Part shown: piece by piece, positions 1 through 12,885 of the stretch
Numbering within the stretch: position 1 is the first letter of the stretch
Layout of the letters: each line of letters opens with the position of its first letter
Source: Acidimicrobiales bacterium
GTDB taxonomy: Bacteria; Actinomycetota; Acidimicrobiia; Acidimicrobiales; JAUJNH01
Direction: 5' to 3'
Length of the DNA stretch: 64,000 nt
Assembly (NCBI GenBank): GCA_030448245.1
Contig: JAUJNH010000002.1
Coordinates: 299,473 to 363,472 of the forward strand
The notes under the pieces: model-generated
Databases searched by the model: none
Seen by the model: only the letters and a program-made list of their open reading frames with translations
Told to the model about the DNA's origin: nothing
Program-made: the position numbers and the translations under genes

Positions 1-9
1 AGGAGACGC

Positions 10-657
10 ATGGACAACCCGAGACCCGAGAAGGTGGCGGTCGTCACCGAGGTCCGCGAGAAGCTCGGCACGGCCCAGGCCGCCCTGCTCACCGAGTACC
101 GCGGGCTCACGGTGAAGGACATGTCCGCGCTGCGGCAGTCGCTCGCCGGGACCGGCGCCGCCATCGGCATCTACAAGAACACCCTGGTGCGCTTCGCCGC
201 CCGCGACCTCGGCATCCCCGACCTCGAGCCGATGCTGACCGGCCCCACCGCCATCGCCTTCGTCGACGGCGACGCCGCCGCCGCGGCAAAGGCGCTCCGC
301 GACTTCAGCCGGACCAACCCGCTGCTCGTCGTCAAGGGCGGCCTGCTGGGGAACAAGGTGGTGGACGCCGGCGCCGCCAAGGCGCTGGCCGACCTGCCGA
401 GCCGCGAGGTCCTGCTGTCGCAGATCGCCGGCCTGCTCCAGGCGCCGCTGCAGCAGATGGCGAACCTCCTCGAGGCCGTGCCCCGCTCGTTCGCCTACGG
501 GCTCATGGCACTGATCGAGAAGCAGGGCGGCTCCGCCGACGCGGCGCCCGACCCGACCGACGCGGCGGCCGAGCCCACCGCCGCCACCGCGGCCGATGCG
601 CCGGCGACCCCCGAGACCCCCACGCCCGACTCCACCCCCGACACCCAGGAGAGCTGA
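10..657 (+). CDS. rplJ: 50S ribosomal protein L10
   Basis: L10 anchors the L7/L12 dimers to the ribosomal stalk on 23S rRNA near L11. The family core (roughly residues 1-172) is present, beginning with the PEKVAVVTEVREKL helix and containing the YRGLTV strand. The ATG follows an AGGAG ribosome binding site at positions 1-5. At 215 aa it is about 40 residues longer than usual: residues after about 174 form an Ala/Pro/Thr/Asp-rich acidic tail of low complexity, probably disordered. It lies 3 nt upstream of rplL, so the two are surely cotranscribed. In other bacteria the L10-L12 complex represses its own mRNA leader, but that leader is outside the window. Confidence 0.97.
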   Translation: MDNPRPEKVAVVTEVREKLGTAQAALLTEYRGLTVKDMSALRQSLAGTGAAIGIYKNTLVRFAARDLGIPDLEPMLTGPTAIAFVDGDAAAAAKALRDFSRTNPLLVVKGGLLGNKVVDAGAAKALADLPSREVLLSQIAGLLQAPLQQMANLLEAVPRSFAYGLMALIEKQGGSADAAPDPTDAAAEPTAATAADAPATPETPTPDSTPDTQES

Positions 658-660
658 ACC

Positions 661-1050
661 ATGGCCAGCGCCACCATCGACGACATCCTCGACAAGATCG
701 CCACCATGACCGTCCTCGAGCTGAGCGAGCTGAAGACCGCCTTCGAGGAGAAGTTCGACGTCACCGCCGCGGCGCCCGCCGCGGTCATGGCCGCCACCAC
801 CGACGGCGGTGGCGGCGACGCCCCCGAGGTCGAGGAGCAGTCGGAGTTCGACGTCATCCTCACCGGGGCCGGCGGCCAGAAGATCCAGGTCATCAAGGAG
901 GTGCGCTCGCTCACCAGCCTGGGCCTGAAGGAGGCCAAGGACCTGGTGGATGGGGCGCCCAAGCCCGTCCTCGAGAAGGTCTCGAAGGAGGACGCCGAAA
1001 AGGCCAAGGCCGCCCTCGAGGGCGTCGGCGCGTCCGTCGAGGTCAAGTAG
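661..1050 (+). CDS. rplL: 50S ribosomal protein L7/L12
   Basis: This is the stalk protein that recruits translation GTPases and stimulates their GTP hydrolysis. The 129-aa product has the expected layout: an N-terminal dimerisation helix pair ([19 protein letters not shown]), an Ala/Gly hinge around residues 38-58, and the C-terminal domain with the conserved run around [15 protein letters not shown]. The length is normal. It starts 3 nt after the rplJ stop, and a GC-rich hairpin follows its stop codon, so transcription is probably attenuated before rpoB. Confidence 0.98.
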   Translation: MASATIDDILDKIATMTVLELSELKTAFEEKFDVTAAAPAAVMAATTDGGGGDAPEVEEQSEFDVILTGAGGQKIQVIKEVRSLTSLGLKEAKDLVDGAPKPVLEKVSKEDAEKAKAALEGVGASVEVK

Positions 1051-1063
1051 CCAGCCGGCGGCG

Positions 1064-1091
1064 CCCCGCTGGCCCCTTGACGCCGGCGGGG
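1064..1091 (+). terminator. rplL-rpoB attenuator-like hairpin
   Basis: CCCCGCTGGC (1064-1073) pairs with GCCGGCGGGG (1082-1091) through one G-U wobble around an 8-nt loop. No U-tract follows, so it is more likely a partial terminator or RNA-processing site than a full stop. An attenuator between L12 and beta is the classic arrangement in other bacteria. Confidence 0.55.
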
Positions 1092-1129
1092 CCCCGTCGT
1101 AGCCTTCTCCCCGTCCCAGGCGGCTGGGG

Positions 1130-1158
1130 TTGACGTCGTGCGCACCTGGGTGTATTTT
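1130..1158 (+). promoter_or_regulatory. Promoter for rpoB-rpoC
   Basis: TTGACG (1130-1135) and TATTTT (1153-1158) are separated by exactly 17 nt, the best housekeeping-sigma match in the window. Transcription would begin near 1165, leaving a leader of about 110 nt before the TTG start of rpoB. It lies downstream of the rplL hairpin, so polymerase genes can be driven independently of the L10-L12 genes. Confidence 0.75.
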
Positions 1159-1276
1159 GGCCGGTTGCTGTGCGCTCCCTTGCGCTCGGGTCTCGACGGA
1201 ATCAACACCGTGGTGGTTCGCGCGCGGCCGATGCACGGCTCCCCCGTCCACCCCTTAGACAGGGAGCGCCCCCACC

Positions 1277-4200
1277 TTGCCGACCCTCGGCCCCGCACGG
1301 GATCGCCTTTCGTTCGCCAACCTCGATGAGGTCCTCGCCCTCCCCGATCTGATCGCGGTGCAGCGAGACTCCTTCGAGCACTTCCTCGAGGTCGGCCTGG
1401 CCGACACCTTCCGAGACATCTCACCGATCGAGGACTTCACCGGCCAGCTCCGCCTCGAGCTGGCCTTCGACCCCGCCGACCCCGACCTGCGCCCGGGCCC
1501 GAAGTTCACCGTCGAGGAGTGCCGCGAGAAGGACATGACCTACGCGGCCCCGATCTTCGTGCGGGCCCGCTTCATGAACGCCACCACCGGCGAGATCAAG
1601 GAGCAGACCGTGTTCATGGGGGACTTCCCCATGATGACGGAGAAGGGCACCTTCATCATCAACGGCACCGAGCGGGTGGTCGTGTCGCAGCTGGTGCGCT
1701 CCCCCGGCGTGATCTTCGCCCCCGGCCGTGATGCCAAGACCTACGTCACCGGCACCATCCACCCCTACCGGGGCGAGTGGATCGAGTTCGACGTCGAGGC
1801 CAAGCCCGGCAAGGACGTCACCGCCGGCACCCGCGTCGCCCGCAAGCGCCGCCTCAGCCTGTTCGTGCTGTTCCGGGCGCTCGGGATCGAGGGCCTCGAC
1901 GACGCCGCCCTCGAGCGCTTCGTCCGCCACTTCGACTTCCTCGAGGGCCAGTGGGAGAAGGAGCGCCACCTCGCCCCGACTCAGGAGGAGGCGCTCATCG
2001 AGATCTACAAGCGGGCCCGCCCGGGCGAGCCGCCGAACCCCGAGTCGGCCCGCTCCTACTTCGAGAACGCCTTCTTCAACCCCAAGCGCTACGACCTCAC
2101 CCGGGTCGGCCGCTACAAGCTGAACCGCAAGCTGGGTGACGAGCTGGCCCGGGTCGAGGAGATCCTCGGCGTCGAGCTCGAGCGGCCCGCCCAGGGCCAG
2201 GGCGTCCTGGCCAAGGCCGAGCTGCTGGCCGCCTCGTCGTACATGCTCCACCTGGCCAACAACGAGCAGGGGTACCGCCCCGACGACCAGGACCACTTCG
2301 GCAACCGCCGCATCCGCTCGGTCGGCGAGCTCATCCAGAACCAGGTCCGGGTCGGCCTGTCCCGCATGGAGCGGGTGGTCCGCGAGCGCATGACCACCCA
2401 GGACGTCGAGGCCATCACGCCGCAGACGCTCATCAACATCCGGCCCGTCGTCGCTGCCATCAAGGAGTTCTTCGGCACCAGCCAGCTCAGCCAGTTCATG
2501 GACCAGGTGAACCCGCTGGCCGGGCTCACCCACAAGCGGCGCCTGAACGCCATGGGCCCCGGCGGCCTCAGCCGCGAGCGGGCCGGGTTCGAGGTGCGCG
2601 ACGTGCACACCAGCCACTACGGCCGGATGTGCCCCATCGAGACGCCCGAGGGCCCGAACATCGGCCTCATCGGCCACCTCGCCTCCTACGCCCGCATCAA
2701 CGACTACGGCTTCATCGAGACCCCGTACCGCCAGGTCGTGGAGGGCCGGGTCACCGACGACATCCAGTACCTGGCGGCCGACGCCGAAGAGGATCACGTC
2801 ATCGCCCAGGCCAACGCGGCCATCGACGACGACGGCGTGCTGCGCGACGAGAAGGTCCTGGTGCGGCGGGGCAACACCACCGGCGGGCTGCGGCCCGGCG
2901 GCGGCGGCTACGGCAGCACCTCGGAGGTCGACCTGCTGCCCCCGACCGAGGTCGACCTCATGGACGTGTCGCCGAAGCAGACCGTGTCGGTGTCCACCGC
3001 CCTCATCCCGTTCATCGAGCACGACGACGCCAACCGGGCGCTCATGGGCGCCAACATGCAGAAGCAGGCGGTCCCGCTCGTGTGCCCGGAGGCGCCGTTC
3101 GTCGGTACCGGGGTCGAGGGCAAGATCGCCAGGGACGCCGGCGACGTGCTGCTGGCCGAGGGCGGCGGCACGGTCAGCGAGGTCTCGGGCTCGACCATCA
3201 CCGTCGACTACGACGGGGGCCAGACCGACCGCCACGGCAGAACCCTCGGTCGCAAGACCTACCGGGTGCTCAAGTTCCGCCGGTCCAACCAGAACTCGTG
3301 CATGAACCAGAAGGTCCTGGTCGACGAGGGCCAGGCGGTGGCCAAGGGCGACATCCTGGCCGACGGCCCCAGCACCCACAACGGCGAGCTGGCCCTCGGC
3401 AAGAACCTGGTCGTCGCCTTCCTGCCGTGGGAGGGCTACAACTACGAGGACGCCATCATCCTCAGCCACCGGCTGGTGCGCGACGACGTCCTCACCTCGA
3501 TCCACATCGAGAGCCACGAGGTCGACGCCCGCGACACCAAGCTGGGCGCCGAGGAGATCACCCGGGACATCCCCAACCTGTCCGAGGAGATCCTGCGGGA
3601 CCTCGACGAGCGGGGGATCATCCGGGTCGGTGCCGAGGTCGGCCCCGGCGACGTGCTGGTCGGCAAGGTCACGCCCAAGGGCGAGACCGAGCTCACCCCC
3701 GAGGAGCGGCTCCTCCGGGCCATCTTCGGGGAAAAGGCGCGGGAGGTCCGCGACACCAGCCTCAAGGTGCCGCACGGCGAGTCCGGCAAGGTCATCGACG
3801 TGCGGGTCTACAGCCGGGACGACGCCCACGAGCTGCCGCCGGGGGTGAACCAGCTGGTCAAGGTCTTCGTGGCCCAGAAGCGCAAGATCTCCGAGGGCGA
3901 CAAGCTGGCCGGCCGCCACGGCAACAAGGGCGTCATCTCCAAGATCCTCCCGGTCGAGGACATGCCCTACCTGGCCGACGGGACCCCGGTCGACATCATC
4001 CTGAACCCGCTGGGCGTGCCCAGCCGGATGAACGTCGGGCAGGTGCTCGAGGCCCACCTCGGCTACGGCGCCAAGTGGGGCTGGAACTCGGCCGACGCCA
4101 CGTACCTCCAGCCGCCGCAGCGGGGCACCGAGTCGAAGACCCGGCCCATCTCCACCCCGGCCGCCTACGTGGCCACCCCGGTCTTCGACGGGGCGCACTG

Positions 4201-4857
4201 GGACGAGGAGGACGACGCCGGCCGCCACCCCACCATCCAGCAGGTGTTCAGCGACATCACGCCCGAGGCCCACGACCCCGCCTACGGGATCGAGGGCCGC
4301 CTGATCGGGACCGACGGCAAGGCCACGCTCTACAACGGCCGCACCGGCGAGCCCTACGACAACCCGGTGACCGTCGGCGTGATGTACATCATCAAGCTGA
4401 ACCACCTGGTCGACGACAAGATCCACGCCAGGTCCACCGGGCCCTACTCGATGATCACCCAGCAGCCGCTGGGCGGGAAGGCCCAGTTCGGTGGCCAGCG
4501 CTTCGGGGAGATGGAGGTGTGGGCCCTCGAGGCCTACGGCGCCGCCTACGCCCTGCAGGAGCTGCTCACCATCAAGTCCGACGACGTGCTCGGCCGCGTG
4601 AAGGTCTACGAGGCCATCGTCAAGGGAGAGAACATCCCCGAGCCCGGCATCCCCGAGAGCTTCAAGGTGCTCATCAAGGAGATGCAGTCGCTGTGCCTCA
4701 ACGTCGAGGTGCTCTCGACCACGGGTGAGGAGATCGAGATGCGGGAGCTCGACGAGGACGTCTTCCGCACCGCCGAGGAGCTCGGCATCGACATCAGCAG
4801 GCCGGAGCGTGGCAGCGACGAGGAAGACGCCCGTCGCGCCGAGAGGAGCTCGTACTA

Positions 4858-4858
<1 letters not shown>
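1277..4858 (+). CDS. rpoB: DNA-directed RNA polymerase subunit beta
   Basis: Beta forms one pincer of RNA polymerase and the rifampicin pocket. The 1193-aa length is normal for actinobacteria. The TTG start (1277) follows AGGGAG at 1261-1266 and gives the expected N-terminus leading into [18 protein letters not shown]. The rifampicin-determining segment begins at about residue 398 ([13 protein letters not shown]) and continues through [14 protein letters not shown]. The residue equivalent to E. coli Ser531 is Asn424, while the Asp516 and His526 equivalents are retained. The C-terminal motifs [21 protein letters not shown] are present. The stop overlaps the rpoC GTG by one base (TAGTG), implying translational coupling. 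Confidence 0.99.
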
Positions 4859-8862
<4,004 letters not shown>

Positions 8863-8880
8863 CCGCCGCATGGGTTCCTA

Positions 8881-8910
8881 CGGAGGCCGCCCCGTCGTGG
8901 GCGGCCTCCG
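8881..8910 (+). terminator. rpoBC terminator
   Basis: A perfect 12-bp GC-rich stem, CGGAGGCCGCCC (8881-8892) with GGGCGGCCTCCG (8899-8910), closes a 6-nt loop. There is no long U-tract, as is common in high-GC genomes. It sits 18 nt after the rpoC stop. Confidence 0.8.
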
Positions 8911-8995
8911 GCGCGTCCGGGCTGGTGGCGGTCCGGCCGTGGCCGCCTCCTCGGCCTTCGCTCAGACAGAGAGATGGAGCACATGGGTGACGACT

Positions 8996-9304
8996 TCATG
9001 ATCGACAACGACTGATGGCTTGACGCCGGTCGCTCCGCCGACCAGGTCGCGCCGTCAGCACCTGGCCGGTCGCTGAAACCGGTTCTTCGTCCCGGAGTGA
9101 GGCGCACGCAGCCGCGATCGTCATGTCGGGTCGCGCTGTGATGGCTCCGCCGCCGTGGGCAGCGCCGGCGGCACCGGCGAAGCGGATCGCCCGCTCCAAC
9201 CACCTCAGGCGCTCGACTGGTGTCGTGGACGCCCAGTGCCTCCGGCGATCCCGTTCCTGGTCCACCAGGGCCCAGGGCTCTGCGTCATCGAGCGCATCAG
9301 TCAC
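8996..9304 (-). CDS. Possible small protein, TPxERLRWLE motif
   Basis: A minus-strand frame from GTG 9304 (102 aa) opens with VTDALDDAEPWALVDQERD, then HWASTTPVERLRWLERAIRF. The second half of that reads like short proteins with a W-x-x-T-T-P-x-E-R-L-x-W-L-E helix; I recognise the style but cannot name the family. Codon third positions are less GC-rich than in rpoC or the downstream ATPase gene. The last 45 or so residues look like low-value sequence, so the gene may be degraded at its 3' end. The tandem duplication at 9308-9417 abuts its start, and I see no convincing ribosome binding site. It may be a remnant of an acquired gene. Confidence 0.35.
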   Translation of the reverse strand: MTDALDDAEPWALVDQERDRRRHWASTTPVERLRWLERAIRFAGAAGAAHGGGAITARPDMTIAAACASLRDEEPVSATGQVLTARPGRRSDRRQAISRCRS

Positions 9305-9307
9305 GAA

Positions 9308-9417
9308 GAGCCGCTGGGTGCAGCGCCTCGCCGTCACGAGCCGGCCGACGGCCGGCAGTTCTGAGCCGCTGGGTGCAGCGCCTCGCCGTCACGAGCCGGC
9401 CGACGGCCGGCAGTTCT
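9308..9417. repeat. Exact 55-bp tandem duplication
   Basis: Positions 9308-9362 and 9363-9417 are identical 55-bp units starting GAGCCGCTGGGTGCAGCG and ending GGCCGGCAGTTCT. Each contains the palindrome GCCGGCCGACGGCCGGC-like core, so each copy could fold into a hairpin. The period is not a multiple of three, arguing against a coding repeat. It lies between the possible small minus-strand gene and the promoter of the HerA-like gene. Confidence 0.95.
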
Positions 9418-9483
9418 CGAGGGGCTCGGCGACGCCCCCCTTCCACGACCCTCGGGCTTGTGCCCTCAGGGTGCCGGGTCACG

Positions 9484-9489
9484 TAGCCT
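9484..9489 (+). promoter_or_regulatory. -10 box, leaderless start of HerA-like gene
   Basis: TAGCCT lies 9 nt before the ATG at 9499, placing the expected transcription start at or next to the start codon. No ribosome binding site is visible. A weak TTGTGC lies at 9458-9463 with a long 20-nt spacer. Confidence 0.55.
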
Positions 9490-9498
9490 CCGCGTCCG

Positions 9499-11850
9499 AT
9501 GAGCGGCCCGGAGCTGTGGCTGGGCGACGCCTCGGAGCCGGCGTCGCACGAGCGGCAGGTCGGCGAGCGGGTCGTCCTCGAGGCGGACGACCTCACCACT
9601 CACGGGGTGATCGTGGGGATGACCGGGTCGGGGAAGACCGGTCTTGGTGTCGTGATGATCGAGGAGGCGCTGCAGGCGGGGGTGCCCGTCCTGGCCCTCG
9701 ACCTCAAGGGTGACCTCACCAACCTGCTGCTGCAGTTCCCCGAGCTGGCACCGGAGGACTTCGCCCCGTGGGTGCCGGCGGGCACCGATCCGGCGGCGGT
9801 GGCCGAGACGTGGGGGAAGGGGCTCGCAGACTGGGGCATCGACGGCGCCGCCATCGGGTCGCTGGTGTCCGGCCACCGGTCCGTGGTCCTCACACCAGGC
9901 TCGACCGCGGGGGTGCCGGTGGACCTGTTCGGGTCGTTGCAGGCGCCGGCCTCGGGCCACGCCGAGGTGCGGGCCGACGAGGCCGAGTCGATCGTCTCCG
10001 GCCTGCTCGGGCTGATCGGGGTCGAGGCCGACCCGCTGGCCGGCCGCGAGCACATCCTGCTCGTCAACCTGCTGCAGAAGGCGTGGGCCGAGGGCACCAT
10101 GCTCGACCTCGCCGGCCTCGTCACCCAGGTCGAGGACCCGCCGCTGCGCAGGCTGGGCGTGATCGAGGTGGCCAAGTTCTTCCCGAAGAAGGACCGCACG
10201 AAGCTGGCCATGAAGCTCAACGGCCTGCTGGCCTCGCCGACGTTCGCAGCGTGGAACCAGGGCGTCCCCTTCGACGTCCAGACCACCCTGTGGGCGCCCG
10301 ACCTGCGGCCCACCTGTGCCGTGGTCTACCTCGCCCACCTGTCGGACGAGGAGCGCCAGACCGTGGTGGCCCTGCTGCTCTCGAAGGTCGTCACCTGGAT
10401 GCGGTCGCAGTCGGGCAGCACGTCGCTGCGGGCGCTGGTGTACATGGACGAGGTCTCCGGCTACGTGCCCCCCAGCGCGGTGCCGCCGGCGAAGAAGCCG
10501 ATCCTCACGATCCTGAAGCAGGCGCGTGCGTTCGGGGTGGGCATGGTCCTGGCCACCCAGAACCCGGTCGACCTCGACTACAAGGCCGTGTCCAACGCCG
10601 GCGCCTGGCTGATCGGCCGCCTCACCACCGATCGCGACAAGGCCCGCCTCCTCGAGGGGATGGCCAGTGCGTCCGGGGCGGTCGACATCGGCAGCGTCGA
10701 CGCCACCATCAGCGGGCTGGCCAAGCGGGAGTTCCTCCTCCACCGGGCCGGCGCCGGCGAGCCCCGCAGCTTCCTGACCCGGTGGGCCATGTCGTACCTG
10801 GCCGGCCCGCTGGCCCGCGAGCAGCTCGACCAGCTGCCGGGCGTCGCCGCGGCCAAGGCGACGGTCCCGGCGCCGCCGGAGGTGTCGGAGGACGACTGCG
10901 CGGGCACCGAGGACGAGGTGGCGTCGCCGCCGGCGGTGGCCGAGGGCGTCGCCGTGCGGTGGCTGGACGCGGCTGCCCCATGGGCTTCGGCCGTCGCCTC
11001 CGTCCCCGGCAGCCGCCGCCACCGGGCCGCCGCCGCCGTGCGGGTGGCCCTCCGCTTCGACGAGGGCGACTTCGTCCACGACGAGGTCTTCGAGGCCGTG
11101 TACCCGCTGGTGGCCGAGCAGGTCGACCCGGCCTGGGTCGTCCTGGTCGACTTCGACGACCGTGACCTGCTGGCCGAGCCGCCGGCGGGCGCCACCTACG
11201 TCCCGTCACCTGCGCCCATCGGTGCCAAGGCCTTCTTCACCCGGCTCGAGCGGACCGTCGAGGACCACCTGTACCGGACCCGCACCCTGGCCGGGCTGCG
11301 CAACCCCGCCCTCAAGCTCGTGTCGCGGCCGGGCGAGGACGAGGCCGCCTTCCGAGGCCGGTGCGGCGCGGCCGCCGACGAGGGAGCGGACGAGGCCGCC
11401 GACGGGCTGAGGGCCAAGTACGAGGCTCGCATCGATCGGGCCCAGGTGCAGCTGGCCCGGGCATCGGACCGGGCGGCGGAGGTCGAGGAGTCGGCAAAGG
11501 CGCGGCGGAACGAGGAGCTGCTCGGCGGGGCGGGGGCCCTGCTGGGCGCGGTGCTCGGTGGCCGGGGCCGCACCCGGTCCATCGTCCGCAGCCTGGGCGG
11601 CGCCGCCGGCCGGAGAGGACGGTCGAGGACGACGAGCCAGCGGCGTGAGACGGTCGAGAACCGGGCCGAGGAGGCCGCCGCCGCGGTGGCCGACCTCGAG
11701 GCCGACCTGCAGGACGAGCTGGCCGCCATCGCCGCCGAGTGGGACGAGAAGGCGGCGCAGGTCGAGCCGCTGCCGATTGGGCTCGAGAAGGCTGACGTCG
11801 TCCTGCAGCAGGTGACCCTGGTGTGGGTCCCCGTCGCCCGCCCGACCTGA
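9499..11850 (+). CDS. HerA/FtsK-like P-loop ATPase
   Basis: This 783-aa protein is a RecA-fold ATPase of the HerA/FtsK/VirD4 kind. The Walker A motif GMTGSGKT spans residues 40-47, followed by VLALDLKGDLTNLL. A Walker B-like LVYMDEVSGYVPP lies near residue 315, and then LATQNPVDLDYK, the sensor region typical of HerA-type helicases. The C-terminal third (about 580-783) contains KAFFTRLERTVEDHL, charged Ala-rich coiled coils and a Gly-rich stretch with LLGGAGALLGAVLGG. There is no signal peptide. Related proteins are widespread in actinobacteria but lack an agreed function; DNA translocation or membrane-associated remodelling is inference. It stands alone between rpoC and rpsL, with its own -10 box and a 3' hairpin. 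Confidence 0.85.
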   Translation: MSGPELWLGDASEPASHERQVGERVVLEADDLTTHGVIVGMTGSGKTGLGVVMIEEALQAGVPVLALDLKGDLTNLLLQFPELAPEDFAPWVPAGTDPAAVAETWGKGLADWGIDGAAIGSLVSGHRSVVLTPGSTAGVPVDLFGSLQAPASGHAEVRADEAESIVSGLLGLIGVEADPLAGREHILLVNLLQKAWAEGTMLDLAGLVTQVEDPPLRRLGVIEVAKFFPKKDRTKLAMKLNGLLASPTFAAWNQGVPFDVQTTLWAPDLRPTCAVVYLAHLSDEERQTVVALLLSKVVTWMRSQSGSTSLRALVYMDEVSGYVPPSAVPPAKKPILTILKQARAFGVGMVLATQNPVDLDYKAVSNAGAWLIGRLTTDRDKARLLEGMASASGAVDIGSVDATISGLAKREFLLHRAGAGEPRSFLTRWAMSYLAGPLAREQLDQLPGVAAAKATVPAPPEVSEDDCAGTEDEVASPPAVAEGVAVRWLDAAAPWASAVASVPGSRRHRAAAAVRVALRFDEGDFVHDEVFEAVYPLVAEQVDPAWVVLVDFDDRDLLAEPPAGATYVPSPAPIGAKAFFTRLERTVEDHLYRTRTLAGLRNPALKLVSRPGEDEAAFRGRCGAAADEGADEAADGLRAKYEARIDRAQVQLARASDRAAEVEESAKARRNEELLGGAGALLGAVLGGRGRTRSIVRSLGGAAGRRGRSRTTSQRRETVENRAEEAAAAVADLEADLQDELAAIAAEWDEKAAQVEPLPIGLEKADVVLQQVTLVWVPVARPT

Positions 11851-11861
11851 TCGACCTGACT

Positions 11862-11888
11862 CGGGAACGGCGGACGCCGTTTGCCCCG
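11862..11888 (+). terminator. Terminator of the HerA-like gene
   Basis: AACGGC (11866-11871) pairs with GCCGTT (11876-11881) around GGAC, extended by CGGG/CCCG across a 2-nt bulge, and the second arm runs into TTTG. Its 3' arm overlaps the -35 box of the rpsL promoter, so one operon ends exactly where the next begins. Confidence 0.5.
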
Positions 11889-11909
11889 AGGGACGGCGAA
11901 CCCTAGACT
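11881..11909 (+). promoter_or_regulatory. Promoter of the str operon (rpsL)
   Basis: TTGCCC (11881-11886) and TAGACT (11904-11909) are 17 nt apart. Transcription should begin near 11916, giving a leader of about 60 nt before the rpsL GTG. Confidence 0.7.
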
Positions 11910-11976
11910 CGACCGGTCGCGTGCCCGGGCACCCCCGGCGCCGCCGCCCACCTCTTCACCACATCTAAGGGAGCAC

Positions 11977-12345
11977 GTGCCCACGATCGAGCAGCTGGTC
12001 CGCAAGGGCCGGATGGACAAGCCGGACAAGACCAAGACGCCGGCCCTCCAGGGGTCGCCGCAGCGGCGGGGCGTCTGCGTCCGCGTGTTCACCCAGACGC
12101 CGAAGAAGCCGAACTCCGCGCTGCGCAAGGTCGCTCGGGTGCGCCTGACCACCGGGATCGAGGTCGGCGCCTACATCCCCGGCGAGGGGCACAACCTCCA
12201 GGAGCACTCGATCGTGCTCGTCCGCGGCGGCCGGGTGAAGGACCTCCCCGGCTACCGCTACAAGATCATCCGGGGGGCGCTCGACGCCTCGGGTGTCCGC
12301 GACCGCAAGCAGGCCCGCAGCCGCTACGGCGTGAAGCGAGGCTAG
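11977..12345 (+). CDS. rpsL: 30S ribosomal protein S12
   Basis: S12 sits at the decoding centre and governs tRNA selection accuracy. The GTG at 11977 follows AAGGGAG and gives the standard start [11 protein letters not shown] and a normal length of 122 aa. The streptomycin-relevant segment [11 protein letters not shown] is wild-type, as is the [10 protein letters not shown] loop (the next residues read YRYK rather than the more common VRYH). Upstream frames to 11881 include no family sequence and were rejected. It heads the str operon, 5 nt before rpsG. Confidence 0.98.
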   Translation: MPTIEQLVRKGRMDKPDKTKTPALQGSPQRRGVCVRVFTQTPKKPNSALRKVARVRLTTGIEVGAYIPGEGHNLQEHSIVLVRGGRVKDLPGYRYKIIRGALDASGVRDRKQARSRYGVKRG

Positions 12346-12350
12346 GCACC

Positions 12351-12821
12351 ATGCCGCGCAAGGGACCCGCTCCCCGTCGGGAGCTGATGCCCGACCCGAT
12401 CTACAAGTCGGTCCTGGTCACCCAGCTCGTGAACAAGGTGCTGCTCGCCGGCAAGCGGTCCGTGGCCGAGAGCATCGTGTACGGCGCCCTGAACGAGGTG
12501 AAGGAGAAGAGCGGTACCGAGCCGGTCACCGTCATCAAGCGGGCCATGGAGAACACCAAGCCGGCCCTCGAGGTGAAGAGCCGCCGGGTGGGGGGCGCCA
12601 CCTACCAGGTGCCCGTCGAGGTCCGCCCGCGCCGGGCGACCGCCCTGTCGATCCGCTGGCTCGTCGGCTACAGCCGCCAGCGCCGGGAGAAGACGATGGC
12701 GCAGCGGCTGGCGAACGAGCTGCTCGACGCGTCGAACGGCATCGGCGCCGCTGTGAAGCGCAAGGAAGACATGCACAAGATGGCCGAGTCCAACAAGGCC
12801 TTCGCCCACTACCGCTGGTAG
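12351..12821 (+). CDS. rpsG: 30S ribosomal protein S7
   Basis: S7 nucleates assembly of the 30S head. The 156-aa protein starts [18 protein letters not shown], the family N-terminus, and retains the [14 protein letters not shown] beta-hairpin that reaches toward the E site and the C-terminal helix ending NKAFAHYRW. Length and sequence are ordinary. It follows rpsL by 5 nt; fusA begins 64 nt later. Confidence 0.99.
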   Translation: MPRKGPAPRRELMPDPIYKSVLVTQLVNKVLLAGKRSVAESIVYGALNEVKEKSGTEPVTVIKRAMENTKPALEVKSRRVGGATYQVPVEVRPRRATALSIRWLVGYSRQRREKTMAQRLANELLDASNGIGAAVKRKEDMHKMAESNKAFAHYRW

Positions 12822-12885
12822 CCCAGTGGGCGCGCCGCCACTCTGCTCGGACCACCGAACCGCTTTCGAAAGTTGACGTAGAGAA

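Noticed and set aside
1421-4426. 1001-aa open frame on the minus strand opposite rpoB
   Set aside because: Low-complexity Val/Leu/Asp/Gly-rich translation that mirrors the GC-rich third positions of rpoB; no start signal or family motif.
9308-9417. CRISPR array
   Set aside because: Only two directly abutting 55-bp copies with no spacers and no cas genes.
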